Below are positions 36,238 to 47,560 of a stretch of DNA of 64,000 bases, piece by piece. The DNA lies in contig OZ008370.1 of NCBI GenBank assembly GCA_963931995.1, forward strand, positions 196,109,237 to 196,173,236, written 5' to 3'. Numbering within the stretch: position 1 is the stretch's first letter; every line of letters begins with the position of its first letter. This DNA comes from Phaonia tiefii (lineage: Eukaryota > Arthropoda > Insecta > Diptera > Muscidae). Position numbers and translations under genes: made by a program. The notes under the pieces were generated by a model, which had not been told where the DNA came from, did no database searches, and saw nothing but the letters and a program-made list of their open reading frames with translations.

Positions 36238-37044
36238 GTTACTTATTTATAAAAGTCTGAATTTAGCGTTAATGCCCCGTTATTGAATTTCTTTTTTACT
36301 AAAAAATTCACGGTCCAGTTATTTATAAACCGATTTTGTGTTTGCTAACGGTTTCCGAAAGACTAGCATTTGCCTTTTTCAAAGACGTATTTTTGTATTT
36401 TTTTTTATAAAGGAAATGTGTGAAAATTTTTTGAGAAAAATTTTAATTTTAAATTTTTTTTTAATTTTTTAATGTCTTTTTAAAGCAACACTTTGAAATG
36501 TAATATCTGTGTTGAAAAGAACAAACGGCTTGTGAGAATTTCTGAATATTTTATGTGATAATTGCGAGAAACTATTTTACATTTAAAGTTCTGACTTTAA
36601 TCAGATAAGTCAAGAATATCTGGTATATAACTCCCTGAAATATTGGTCTAGTGAAACAAAAACTGCATTTGAAGGTAATTGCAACTAAGGCGGTCATCGT
36701 AGGGCTGTTAATCACGATTTTCCTCACAGCCCTTAAGTCGGTTTTGCCTTTTGGCACATGTACATATATAACGGGTGTTTCAAATACAGGTATTTTAAAT
36801 CATATGTTATTTTGACACTGATAGATTATTTCTGTACGAAATATTGACTATCAGTCAGTATCATATCTCGAGGAAGTAAAGTTGACAAATAATGAAAACT
36901 CCATCGACATTGCCTGAAGTACTGTTTTTAAGAACTATATAACGAAGCACCTTATATGTCGTCTGCAAAACAAAAGATTTACGATACAATCACCGTAAGC
37001 TTTGTTTATTACAGATTAGACTGGAGTCAAAAAAAGGGAATCGC
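36238..37044. other. AT-rich intronic DNA without recognised genes
   Basis: Contains one degenerate CTTAAG-type motif (36967 onward, AAAACAAAAGATTTACGATA) preceded by CCTTATATGTCGTCTGC. The same preceding phrase stands before the copy at 38295. Confidence 0.5.
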
Positions 37045-38110
37045 AACTTGACATCATGAAAAACACTTGAAAAACATTAAATTCAATGTTAAAAACTTTA
37101 ATTGAATTTCAAAGGACGTGTAATTCAAAAGATATCAAGTGACATTTAAAAAAAACATCAATGCAGCTTGAATTAGAATTTAGAAAACATCGATCGAATT
37201 CAAAAGACTTGTTAACTAAAGTTCAAAAGACGTCAATTTCAACAAAAGAAGAACATAAAGTTCAATTTAAAAATACTTCAATTGGATTTCAAAGAACGTA
37301 TAATTTAGAACACATCAAGAGAAATATATAAAAATATCAAATGCAGTTTGAATTGAAATTTTGAATTTGAAATTCAAAAACCATCAAATATTATTGCTAT
37401 TGAAAAATTTCACCAATGAACCCAGCACTGTCATCCTTCGTCAAAACGACGACAACCAAATTTAATTTCGAGCTGAACTATGTTTTTCCGTTTGTTTTGG
37501 GCTTATTTTGCTTATAGCGTTCTTTAGTCGTTTCCAAACTGATTTTTTTTATAAAATAATAATTCCGTGGTCACAAACAATAACAGCCTAACTCGAGTTA
37601 GGACAAAATTGAATAAAAATTTTTGAGAAGTCACCGTGCTCAAATAAGCAACTCCTTTTTGTTAAGAAGTAAGTAAAAGAATTCGTTTCCTTGTTATCTG
37701 TAACAAAGTTATTACAAAAACTCCGACTCCTTATTTCCAGTAAAGATATTAAACTTTAAACTGCTCTCCCTGAAAAACTTTAAAATCGACTTAGGCTGTT
37801 ATTGTTTGTGACCACAGAATTAAATATGAACTAAGTAACAAAATCACATTTATTTTGGTTCCCATTTTTGTTCACGATATTATTTATAGCGTCTTGAAAT
37901 ACGTCGTAGTCATAATGATGAAGGATGATGTTAATGTATTAAAAATAATGTGACGTTCTAGGGTTAAAATCTTTAAGATCCCATTCACCTCAATTAAAAT
38001 TTTACTGAGAGCCTTTTGAATTTCAATTCATATCTTTTGAATTTTAATTGATGTCGTTTGAATCAATCGATATTGGTTAAGTTTCAATTTTTATGTTATG
38101 AGGTCGAGGT
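37045..38110. repeat. Shorter copy of the AATTGAATTTC inverted array
   Basis: The left half (to about 37400) has CATCAATTGAATTTC-type words, including TTTCAAAGGACGTGTAATTC and GCAGCTTGAATTAGAATTTA. It ends at CAAATATTATTGCTATTGAA. The right half (37985-38100) has the opposite direction: TTTTGAATTTCAATTCATAT and GAATCAATCGATATTGGTTA. All these phrases reappear in the 44.8-47.56 kb array, including the central CAAATATTATTG..ATTGAA junction, so the two regions are copies of one composite element. A MITE is nested in the middle. Confidence 0.75.
37561..37821. mobile_element. 261-bp MITE with ~30-bp terminal inverted repeats
   Basis: The left end AATTCCGTGGTCACAAACAA (continuing TAACAGCCTAA) is matched at the right end on the other strand by AATTCTGTGGTCACAAACAA (continuing TAACAGCCTAA). 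AATT may be part of the terminus or a 4-bp target duplication. Non-coding. Confidence 0.8.
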
Positions 38111-38518
38111 CAGTGTTGGGTAATTTTTATATTTTTATTCGATATTTCGATTATCGTCGAGGATCATCTTCAGGAATAGATATTTGAGTACACAAAATAC
38201 AGAAGGTTAAGTAAAAATAAATGTGTTACCCTTTTCGACATCATTGCAATATTACTGATTTTAAGGAACATTTTTACCTTATATGTCGTCTTCAAAACAA
38301 AAGACTTAAGACACACACATCATATGCTAAGTTTTTGGCTGAACTAAAAAAAAAGAACCACAACTTAACATTAAGAATAAGGACGAGTTTAAGAGCAGGG
38401 AATGTAATAGAAGCAGTGAATGTAATAGAATGTAATAATTCCATGAGAGTATACATTGTGTACGATAGTAGGCATTTCATCACAATTTGGATTAACACCT
38501 TAAGCCTATAGTCATTGT

Positions 38519-39854
38519 ATGGAAATCGGTGTTGCAATGGTTAGTGTGCGCGGCTCTTGTACATGAGAACGTGGGTTCGATCCCTGCTCAGACCACCTTA
38601 CATTTCTTTCAACGACGGTCACCTCGCCAAGTGATGGCGACACTATCGAGTTGGTTGGTTGGTTGGTTGAAAAGGCTGCAAGACAGCACGCTGTCTGGCA
38701 CACTTAGGCTAAAGAAGCCCATTGTGATACCTGCAGTTTCCTCCATAGCAACTATTGACTAGTCGTCCAGCCAATTTTCCTTTTCAATAAATTTGTCTAT
38801 AAGACCTACAGGCATATCCCGTAGGGCTACGGTGCTAACTAGATGTATTCCGAATATCCTACTTCTCAGTCCTGCCAGAGCAGGGCAATCCAAGAGAAGG
38901 TGTTTCGTCGTTTCCTCGTCCTCTTCCACAGAGAGTGGAGTTTCTGTATCCCAATCTTAGCGCGTGTTTTCCTACAAGACAATGCCCCGTAAGTGTTCCT
39001 ATTGCCTCTCGGCAAGTTAAGTAGTTGCCTAGTCCTCTTTCTGTCCACCTTTGGCCAGAGGACCCTGGCTTGTTTGCAAGTTGAAGTAAGTCTCCACTTG
39101 TCCTTGAACATATTATCGGCCCACTGCGTGATCTGCAAACGCCAGGTAGAGATTGACACACTAACACCTTCTTTTCCCGGAAGAACTTGTGCCGTAGTGC
39201 TCTGTCCAGCTAACGCATCCGCTACGCAATTGCCTGGAATGTCGCTGTGTCCCGGTACCCAGATGAGCCTGATGTTAAAATACTCTGCCATCACCGTAAG
39301 TAATGAGTGGCATTCTTTCACCGTCAGGGACGTACCAAACATGGCTTCCAGGGATTTTATGGCAGCCTGGCTGGCTGTGTAGATACATATTCTCCGGAGG
39401 GTTGTGACACTACTTTTCAGTAGTTCAGCAACCTCCAGTATGGCGGTAATTTCCGCCTGAAATACACAACAGTGATCAGGCAGCTTGAAGGAGATATTTA
39501 CATTTAGGTCCGGTGAATGGACCCCATAGCCTACTTGCTCGTCCAACTTTGATCCATCTGTTAAACATCTGATACTACTGGTATCCCCTTCCAGTGATTT
39601 TTCCCAAGTATTTCTGTTCGGAATAGAAGTCCTTAGATTTGTCACTGGTAGGAGGTAGGGGAGACAGTAGTCCGTTTTTACGAGAATAGAGTTGATCCGA
39701 TGTAGTAATTCAGCGTTTCCAAAATATTGTTCGGATGCGGCGTAAAACTGTAGGTCCCAATCAGTGAGTGTTAAAACTAGAAAGCGTACATCTCGGTGAT
39801 TGTGAAAACTCTCCTCAATTCCTTCATGGCATGTTATGGGAAACCATTTTTTTT
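38519..39854 (+). mobile_element. tRNA-derived SINE split by a 1.07-kb retrotransposon fragment
   Basis: The left part (38519-38650) has the head with TTGCAATGGTTAGTGTGCGC and GGGTTCGATCCCTGC, then CGGTCACCTCG and CACTATCGAG. The right part (39721-39854) resumes at AAAATATTGTTCGGATGCGG, then CGTAAAACTGTAGGTCCCAA and ends at GTTATGGGAAACC. Compared with other copies about 20 bp (the AGCCATGA.AAGCTTCT segment) is missing at the junction. Confidence 0.85.
38651..39720 (-). pseudogene. Non-LTR retrotransposon fragment: RNase H domain and 3' UTR
   Basis: On the minus strand the frame reads ...TDGSKLDEQVGYGV, CCVFQAEITAILEVAELL, RICIYTASQAAIKSLEAM and LIWVPGHSDIPGNCVADALA: the retrotransposon RNase H fold with motifs in order. 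The third catalytic aspartate (family TDSQAA) is alanine here. A frameshift follows LNLPRGNR; the proper continuation (LTGHCLVGKHALRLG) is in another frame (38859-39167). The minus-strand 3' end is four CAAC repeats (38651-38667 on plus: TTGGTTGGTTGGTTGG). The copy is 5'-truncated just before RNase H. RNase H-bearing non-LTR clades are I, R1 and LOA; I cannot decide among them. Confidence 0.85.
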
Positions 39855-39890
39855 CTATCGTCGTGGTGATTAAAGAAGGCTTATGCTCAC

Positions 39891-40105
39891 TGTGACCGTC
39901 GGTGGGGTAATGGTACATTTCTTTCGGTGATGGCCTCACTTAGTTATGGCAACACTATCCGATATTTATTCACGGAACCGGTGTAAAACTGTGGGTTACA
40001 ATCAGTATGTGTAAAACTAGAAAGCGCACAGATCATAGTTGTGAGAAGTTCTGAATCAAGGCGTTGCCAATCCCTTCATACGCTGTAGTGGTAAACGATT
40101 TACTT
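39891..40105 (+). mobile_element. SINE with internal deletion of the B box
   Basis: TGTGACCGTCGGTGGGGTAA TGG is followed directly by TACATTTCTTTCGGTGATGG, so the second half of the tRNA-like head is gone. The body (CGGAACCGGTGTAAAACTGT, AACTAGAAAGCGCACAGATC) is intact to about GGTAAACGATTT. It lies 37 bp after the preceding SINE in the same orientation. Confidence 0.8.
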
Positions 40106-41083
40106 TTATTCTCACTAAACAATAATCCCTAATCTCTGGTTATACCTTTTGGCTAAAACACGCCGGTTCCGTTACAATGTTTTTGTTTTATGATATAAGA
40201 AAATGTATTGAAAATTGTTCTTTGTTTCGCCTCTTTTTGTGTGCGTTTTCTTATAAGAATCAATGTTTAGTTGTCTCATGAACCACACTTCTGCGTTTCA
40301 ACGAAAATTGTCACTAACATGTGGTTTCATAGAACTAATTATAGCTTAAATGATATATTGGATTAGGGAGTTTAATAGACTATTTTCTTTACATGATATT
40401 GATTTTGGTTCTAGTATTAATCAGTTCAAAAATAGATTTATTATTTACTTAATTTATTATTATTAAGATTTAATAAATTTTAGATTTAATTTATTATTAC
40501 GCAGTAGTAGTCTGCAAGAAATTGTATTCCATAGAAAAATAACAAAGAAAAGCAAAAGAAAATAAACAAATAAATATATATTTTAAAAGGCTACAAGTAA
40601 ATGCCAATTGCCACTAATTTATTTTTAAAGGCCTGTACTAAGATTAACATTTCATCTGAAATTTTTCAAAACTCCACACAAAAAAAAGGAGATGCTTGCG
40701 AAATAGAGGCGAAAATAATAATCATTCAAATATACGAAAAACTTGATATTTTGTTAACAAAAATGTTAAAAACACAGAAAATATGGTAGTCAACCGTAAT
40801 TTGTTGTTGGGCAACGGCGCTAATAAAAAAAATGATCTTAGTACCAGGTTTTATCAAATACTAAAATCAGTGATCTCAAGTTATACCTAAGTATGATAGC
40901 TTTATTATATATATATATATATCTTGCTCAGCGAAAAAGGATATATTTTTTGCCTTCATTAATACTGAGCTTAATCACAATAGTTTAATACTTGAATTCT
41001 AATCTCAACAAATCATAAACGGTAGTCTGAAACTATTTCTTTAAATAATTGTTGCTTTTCAAATATTTAGTATAAAATAATGA
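40106..41083. other. AT-rich intronic DNA without recognised genes
   Basis: A/T runs, TTTATTATTATTAAG-like simple sequence and a short (TA)n tract near 40905-40921. No credible coding sequence. Confidence 0.5.
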
Positions 41084-41400
41084 TTACATCATAATAATTA
41101 CTGATTTTACCAACCACCAGCCATAAATATCTAGAGAATCATTAAAGCCAGAACGAAAAATAGCATAAATTGTTTTGAGCAAACTTTCGTGTGATCGTCG
41201 CCGGTAAGTTTTGACCAAAAATGTAATGGTGGCCGTAGATAAAAACCACATTAATCCCAGATATGCAAAGAAAATCAAACCGATAGCATAAATTTTATAT
41301 ACATTAAAAAAGTGGAAATCGTAAATAAGCATAAACAAATAATCGCTTTCCGAAACATTACTAGAGTTTGCGGAGAATAAAGAGGGTAATATAGAAAAAA
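41084..41400 (-). pseudogene. Unidentified membrane-protein-like relic
   Basis: A minus-strand frame open from 41470 includes two hydrophobic stretches. One is around LFVLYCFIFSILPSLF, the other KIYAIGLIFFAYLGLMWFL; the latter is followed by ATITFLVKTYRRRSHESLLK and IFRSGFNDSLDIYGWWLV. The first ~20 residues (MFETYTWFLHNVSGTI) come from the neighbouring MITE, so the frame is a chimera and its start is not real. The ITFLVKTYRRRSH stretch has decayed nucleotide relatives at about 45200-45310 and 45725-45815. I do not recognise the family; a fragment of a multi-pass protein is possible, and so is chance. Confidence 0.3.
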
Positions 41401-41419
41401 TAAAACAATATAAAACAAA

Positions 41420-42009
41420 CAAAATGGTCCCTGAAACGTTATGCAGGAACCATGTATATGTTTCGAACATTGTTCTTAGGAATTGAACATCTGCTGCTTA
41501 TTGGTTTCTGTGTTGTGTGTCGTATTTTCGTTTTTAGCAGTTTTCAAAAAACAAAGCATCATCTGGATCACAAAATCATATATAATAACACATTTGTCCT
41601 TGTGTCTCAAACATGTAATATTGAATAGCAAACACAATGTGTTTGAACGCAAGCATACTATATTTGCTCATTTTAAATTTTTATTTGAAAACTCGTCGTC
41701 CTTTTAGCAGAAAAACGGCACCTGTACCGTTATGTAGGAACCATGTGTATGTTTGGAACATTGTTTACATGAATTGAAGATCTGCTCTTTATGGTTTCTT
41801 TGTTGTCTGTCATATTTTCGTGTTTAGCAGTTTTCCAAAAACAAAGCAACATTTGAATCACAAAAACATCTATTATACATGTTTCGAACATGTAATATTG
41901 AACAGGAAATACAATGTGCTTCGGACACAAGTATACTATATTCGCGACAAGCTACAAACGCATTATATTTGCATGCAAACAAAAAATGTGAAGGAATTTA
42001 CAGCGTGTA
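41420..42009 (-). mobile_element. MITE family 2, two copies head to tail
   Basis: Two inverted copies (about 41420-41680 and 41706-42009) share CGTTATG.AGGAACCATGT, CATCTGCT, TTTTTAGCAGTTTTC, AAACAAAGCA and TGTAATATTGAA. The second ends at TTTACAGCGTGTAA, the TIR also seen at 34983 and 29982. Spacing between equivalent points is about 285 bp. Confidence 0.7.
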
Positions 42010-43524
42010 ATAAAAATTGACTAGTAACCAAACAAAAGAGCCTTTAACGATCCTTTAGTCTGTAAAAGTAAATATAATACTTAAGATTTAAGATGTTATG
42101 GAAGTTCTAGTTTAAAATTTTATAAAAAATTCAACTTTTTTAAGAAAATATATTACAAATGTTCACCCAATCTAAGAACTGTAAGTACAACATATGTATT
42201 ATAATTTCTCTAATTTTTATACCTTCCTCGCTTAATTTAATATTTTTCACAAAGGTTTTTTTTTTCTCCTTCTTACTTTGCTTTAATATTTATTAACATA
42301 AACCAAACACTTTGGGTGTTGTGTCTGCGGCCAAAGTCTAAAGATTTTGTGCAGAACTCAACTGTCGATGCTGTCGTTGCTGTGTGATGTTGGTAATGCA
42401 TTTCTGTATAGTTTTTTTTTTTGCTGTTGTTGCTGGTTTTTGTGTTCTTAGCCATGATTGCTGTGTGAGGCAGACAACCATGGCGAAGAATATAAAAAAG
42501 AAAAACGACCAAAGGAAAAGAAAATAAAGGGGGAGAAAAACTAAACGTGGTTGGTTGGGTTGCGTTGCATTGTGTGTTTTAATAATTTCCTTGACTTTGG
42601 TATGGCTTTGAAAAATGCATTTTTATGCACATGTGGGTATGACTGACTGGTGGCTGACTGAATGGCTATGAACAAGACTTGGCAAGACGTCGAGCATAAA
42701 ATCACAGCAAAAACAAGAACAACAACAGCAGCAACATCCGACAATGGCATAAAAATAGATAAGCTAATGCAGCCGTATACATTTGCCACGATCGTGATAA
42801 TAACAACAAAGATGATGAAGATCAACAGCAACATCATCATCGTCTTTGTGGTTATCATCATGTTTATAAACGTGACACTGTCATCATGAGTAACATCATT
42901 ATCTCATAATTTTTTTCATTTTCTACACTTTATTATCATCATTATTATGATATTTTCCTTGCTTCAAAACAATTCGAAATCTGTTGTTTTTCTTCTTCAC
43001 TTTGATTCTTTTTGCAATAAAAGTTCCTTTGTGTGACTTTAGCAGATTCATCTTCACCAGACCATAGAGCATTAAAAATGCTTTATATAACTTGTTTTCC
43101 TCTACCCCTCGTCAGAGCTGTTCTATGTATTCACAAATATCTATATACACATAGCTATATTCCCCATGCTAGCTTGGCTAATACTACTTAACTAGTATGA
43201 CGATTGGGTGTGTTATTTGCGGCTTTGGCTGTGGGTTTAGTGTTTGCCTTCTTCAATATAATGTATACACATTATCTGTGAAACAGCACAAAACTTCTTA
43301 TTGCAACCAAGTGTAGAGAATAAAATCGGCGAGTACATTTAGTATTTGGTTTAGGTATTGAATAGTTTCGAATTTTCTTTGGAATACTGTTAAGCTTGAG
43401 CTGCTAAATTTGAAGTGCTAAACATTTTTACAAAATTACTTTAAAAGGGTTGTTCTGCATGAAGTTAATTTGAGATTCAATTTCTACGAAACTTTTCCAG
43501 AATCCAAAATTAAAATATTCGAGC
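42010..43524. other. Intronic DNA without recognised genes
   Basis: CAA/GTT and ATC trinucleotide-rich simple sequence at 42360-42900 generates antisense open frames (106 and 79 codons) that read as low-complexity and are not called. Confidence 0.5.
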
Positions 43525-43920
43525 GTTTGATCGTTTTTTTTAAATAATTTTATTTTCTAATATTTCGCTGCCCTTTGGGTAGAATCGTCAGGAAGATAAA
43601 TGTGGTTATCGAGAAGATGATTAAAAAAAAACGACCCAATGCTGGAACATTTTAATACTGAGTATAATACGAAAGTTCGGATAATCATCACTTTTTTTAT
43701 TTCCAGAATATTTTTCTATTTACAGTGTTTATGCTTTTTAAGAATGCCTGAATGAATTTTAGCGAATCTACAGATAAAAATCAATTTTTTGTGAAAGTGA
43801 AATACTTGAAACATCCGCAAAGTTTCTGTTTATGAAGGATTGAATCTACACATAAAGACAATTTTTCTGTGATAGTGCAATACACAACACATCCATTAAA
43901 TTTCCTTTTAAGGATTGAAG
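43525..43920. repeat. Small dispersed repeat (inverted) and a ~78-bp tandem pair
   Basis: 43525-43605 is the inverted counterpart of the insertion at 35112-35210 (GCCCTTTGGGTAGAATCG against CGAATCTACCCAAAGGGC, and a long matching tail). Following it, GAATCTACAGATAAAAATCA (43764) and GAATCTACACATAAAGACAA (43842) start two units sharing TTTTTTGTGA.AGTG.AATAC and AGGATTGAA. Confidence 0.6.
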
Positions 43921-44790
43921 TTGTATTAATATTTTCCTTTTAAATTGTTGAATGTTATTATTTTTTTTTTATTTTATGTAATTTTTTTTTAATTTCGTTT
44001 CATTTTTTTTCATTTCGCTTCAATGTTTGGCTTTATTTTGTTGCATATTTCATTAACTCAACACGATTTTTTCTGTATTATGTCATTAGCAATTAGTTAA
44101 GCTGCTGTCTAGAAGGGACCAGATAATACAGCTTAGAAACAGCTAAAAAACGTCATGATATTAGAATGAATTTCATTCTGTGTTCTTATTAACAAATTAT
44201 GAATAGATTTTATATATTTTAAATTATGAATGAAAGATTGATCACAGTTTCCTATATTATATTCTAATTAAGAATTAGCAACTATTTTTTTTTGATAATT
44301 TTGTTTTTGAGGCGTTGTTGTGGAAGTTCGTGTCTTAAGTCTTTTGTTTCGTGCGTTTGAGAGGATGGTTGATAATTGAACACGAGCAGCAGGTGATTCT
44401 TAATTTTGTTTTTAAAATCAAATATTAAATTAAGAAAGATATTTGTTAGATAAAACACACTTTAATAAGTCCGAAATATTCAAAATAATTAATATTTGTT
44501 GATTAAACAATTTTTGTACTTTTTGTAAAATTAATATTAATTAACAAATATCAATAGAAATTCAAAAATTTAATTTGAATTTCATAAATCTTCCCATTAT
44601 TGTTAAGAAATTCGGGTGAAAATTTTAGAAAATGGAACACAATGGAACTATTGTTTTAAAATACATTGAAATATTTTTTGAAACATTTATTTATTTATTT
44701 GACATTGAAATATTTATTTATTTACTTATTTTATTGAAATTATATAATAAGAAACTCATACTTAATTTATATTTAAAGAGCAACTGGCAA
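43921..44790. other. AT-rich intronic DNA with one strong CTTAAG motif
   Basis: The copy at 44323-44353 (GAAGTTCGTGTCTTAAGTCT, continuing TTTGTTTCGTG) is the best example of the dispersed motif. The 103-codon frame at 44632-44943 runs into the following array and translates simple sequence. Confidence 0.5.
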
Positions 44791-46640
44791 CTAAGGCCTA
44801 AGGCTCAACAATTGAGATATAAAAGACATCAACTGAAATTTAATATAAAGCAGTTGAAACTTTGGAAGATTTTTATTCAAATTCAAAGGCAATCAATTGA
44901 ATTTTTAAGGACACCAAATGCAATTCAAAAGACATCAAATTAAGTTTAAAAAACATGAAATGCAAATTAAAGCAATTCAATTAAAGTGTAGTTAATTCAA
45001 AAGATATCAAGTGAATTAATAAAACTTCAAATGCAACTTGAATGGAAATTTAGAAAAAATTTAGAAGAAATTTGAATACGAAAGACATTATTAATTCAAT
45101 TTCAAAGAACATCATAAAGGATTCTAAACTACCAGTCATAAACAAACAGATACTTATTATAGCCGAGAAGAAACAAACTTAAATAGTTATGAAAAAACTT
45201 TGCTGTGATCGTCATAAGTCAGTTTTGGCCAAGTGTATAATAGCGGTTTGAAGCGGGCGTAGATGAAAACCACTTTAATCAGAGATACCTAATAAAAGAG
45301 ATTCTATATAAAGTAAAAACCAGAAGCATCAAAAGCAATTCAATAATTCTATTGGACATGTAAAATACACCAATTGAAATACAAAATGTCAATTGGAAAT
45401 TAGCATAAACCGGATAAAACTTTTAAGATTTTTATTATACTTTAAAAGACTTCAATTGACTTTTTAAGGACGTCAAATGGAATGCAAAAGACATCAATTG
45501 AAATTATAAAAATCGTGGAATGCAGTTCCAAATATTTCAATTGAATTTCAAATGCCGTGTAATTCATTACACCTAAGGTGAAATTTAACAAAAAATAAAA
45601 ATTAAATGCTTGAATTGAAAATTAAGAAACATCAATTGAATTCATAAGATATTAATTCAATTTCGGTACGAGTTCTAAAAATCGTTTAAGCGAACAAGGC
45701 AAAAAACCTATACAATTTTGAGAAATCTTTGTCGTAAGTTTTGTCAAGAATGTAATAGAAGTTTGTGGTGGACGTAGATGAAACCACCTTTAATCTGGCC
45801 AATGATAGAGATTTCAGTGAATGTTTAAGACAACATCAAAAGATAACCAAGAATTCCATTTGAGATTTAAAATACACTGACTGAAATACAAAAGATATCA
45901 TTTGAAAATTAACGTAAAATAATTCAAACTTTTAAGATTTTTATTATCACTCGCAAGAATTGTTCAAAATCAAAATAAAAAAAAAATCATGCAATTTAAT
46001 TCAAAAGGTGTCAAATACAGCTAATTAGGACTTCAAGCTCCTTGAATTGGAATTGAGAAAATAACGATCGAATTCAAAAGGCGCTCATTGAATTTCATAT
46101 CACACCAACTAAACTTCAAAAGACATCAATTTAAATAAAAAATAAACATGAAATTCATTTTAAAATACTTTAATTGAATTTCAAAGGACGTGCAATTCAA
46201 AAGACATCAACTACAACTTGAATTGAAATTTAAAAAATATCGATTGAATTCAAAGTGCTTTAATTGAATATCATACTAATTCTTCAATTTAAATTAAAAA
46301 AAAACTGAAATTAAATATAAAATACTTCAATTGAATTTCGAAGAAGGTGTATTTCAAAAGACATAAATTTACATTTAAAAGAACAACATCAAATGCAGAT
46401 TGAATTGAAATTTAGAAAACATCGATCGAATTCAAAAGACTTTAATTGAATTTCATAACACGTCAATTAAAGTTTAAAATGCATCACTTAGAATTAAAGA
46501 AAACCATGAAATAGAATTTAGAAGACTTCAATTAAATTCAATTCAATTGAAATCCAAAACACATCAATAAAATTTGACAAAATAAACATTAAATACAGCT
46601 TGAATTGAAATTTTGAAATGAGCATCCATTGAAATTCAAT
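44791..46640. repeat. Array of CATCAATTGAATTTC-like repeats, first direction
   Basis: Dozens of ~20-bp words such as AAAAGACATCAATTGAA, GCAGCTTGAATTGAAATTTA and GAAAACATCGATCGAATTC alternate for 1.85 kb. Phrases such as TTTCAAAGGACGTGCAATTC recur at long range, pointing to a higher-order unit of several hundred bases. Two decayed pieces of the 41.1-41.4 kb membrane-like sequence lie inside (about 45170-45310 and 45715-45815). Confidence 0.8.
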
Positions 46641-47560
46641 AAAAATCAAATATTATTGTTATTGAAAAATTCGGCAATTTAAATCCATTTAAGTTCTGTA
46701 AGATCCAATTCTCATTAATTAAAATTCACCCGCGAGATTTCTGAATTTCAATTGATATCTATTGAATTTCAAGTGATGTGGTTAGAATCAATCGATATTG
46801 TTTAAGTTTCAATTTACGTATAATGATTTATTATCAAAGTTATATTTAATTTTAGTTAAAAATCCATTTATGGGCTTCTGAAATTCAATTCTCTTGAATC
46901 ACAATTCGTTTAAGTTTTAAGGAATTTCAATTTGTGTCTTTTGAATTTCAATATTGGTAATTCGAATCAATCGTTGTTGTTTAAGTTTAAATTTCTAAAA
47001 CGAATGTTGTTTAAGTTTATGAAGTTTAATTAAATTTTTTTTAATTTTAGTTAAAAATCCATTTGTGGGCTTCTGAATTTCAATTCTCTTGAATCAGAAT
47101 TCGCTCAAGTTTCTGTGAATTTCAATTGATATATTTTAAATTTCAATTGATATCTTTTCAATTTAAATTTACGTCGTTCGAATCAATCGATATTGTGTAA
47201 GTTTAAATTTGTTGTGCTATGAATTATAATTAAATTTTATTTAATTTTAGTTAAAACCCATTTAATGGCGTCTGAATTTCAATTCTCTACAGTTATAATT
47301 CGTTTAGGTTTCTGTGAATTTCAATTGATATCTTTTGAATTTAAATTGATGTCCTTCGAATCAATCGATGTTGTTTAAGTTTCAATTTATTGTGTTATGA
47401 ATTATAATTGAAACATTTCTGATGAATTTTAATTCTCTTCAACCAAATTTCATTTAAGTGCGATAAAATTCCCATTGGTATCTATTGATTTTCTATTGAT
47501 ATCTTTTTAACTTAATCGATATTTGTTTTAAATTTCATATCATGTTTTATGAATTGTAAT
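46641..47560. repeat. Same array in the opposite direction, ~190-bp units
   Basis: After a centre CAAATATTATTGTTATTGAA the words turn round: GAATTTCAATTGATATCTTT and CGAATCAATCGATATTGT. Units start with AATCCATTT..GGGCTTCTGA at about 46681, 46860, 47048 and 47254, i.e. 180-205 bp apart, each ending in TTAATTTTAGTTAAAA. Together with 44791-46640 this makes a large, imperfect inverted repeat. Confidence 0.8.

Noticed and set aside
38866..39939. 357-codon frame as a host gene
   Set aside because: It reads from antisense SINE into a truncated RNase H fragment with a mutated catalytic residue and a frameshift; not a host protein.
42541..42861. 106-codon minus-strand frame with hydrophobic runs
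   Set aside because: Ile/Val/Met runs derive from ATC/ATG trinucleotide simple sequence on both strands; no family recognised.
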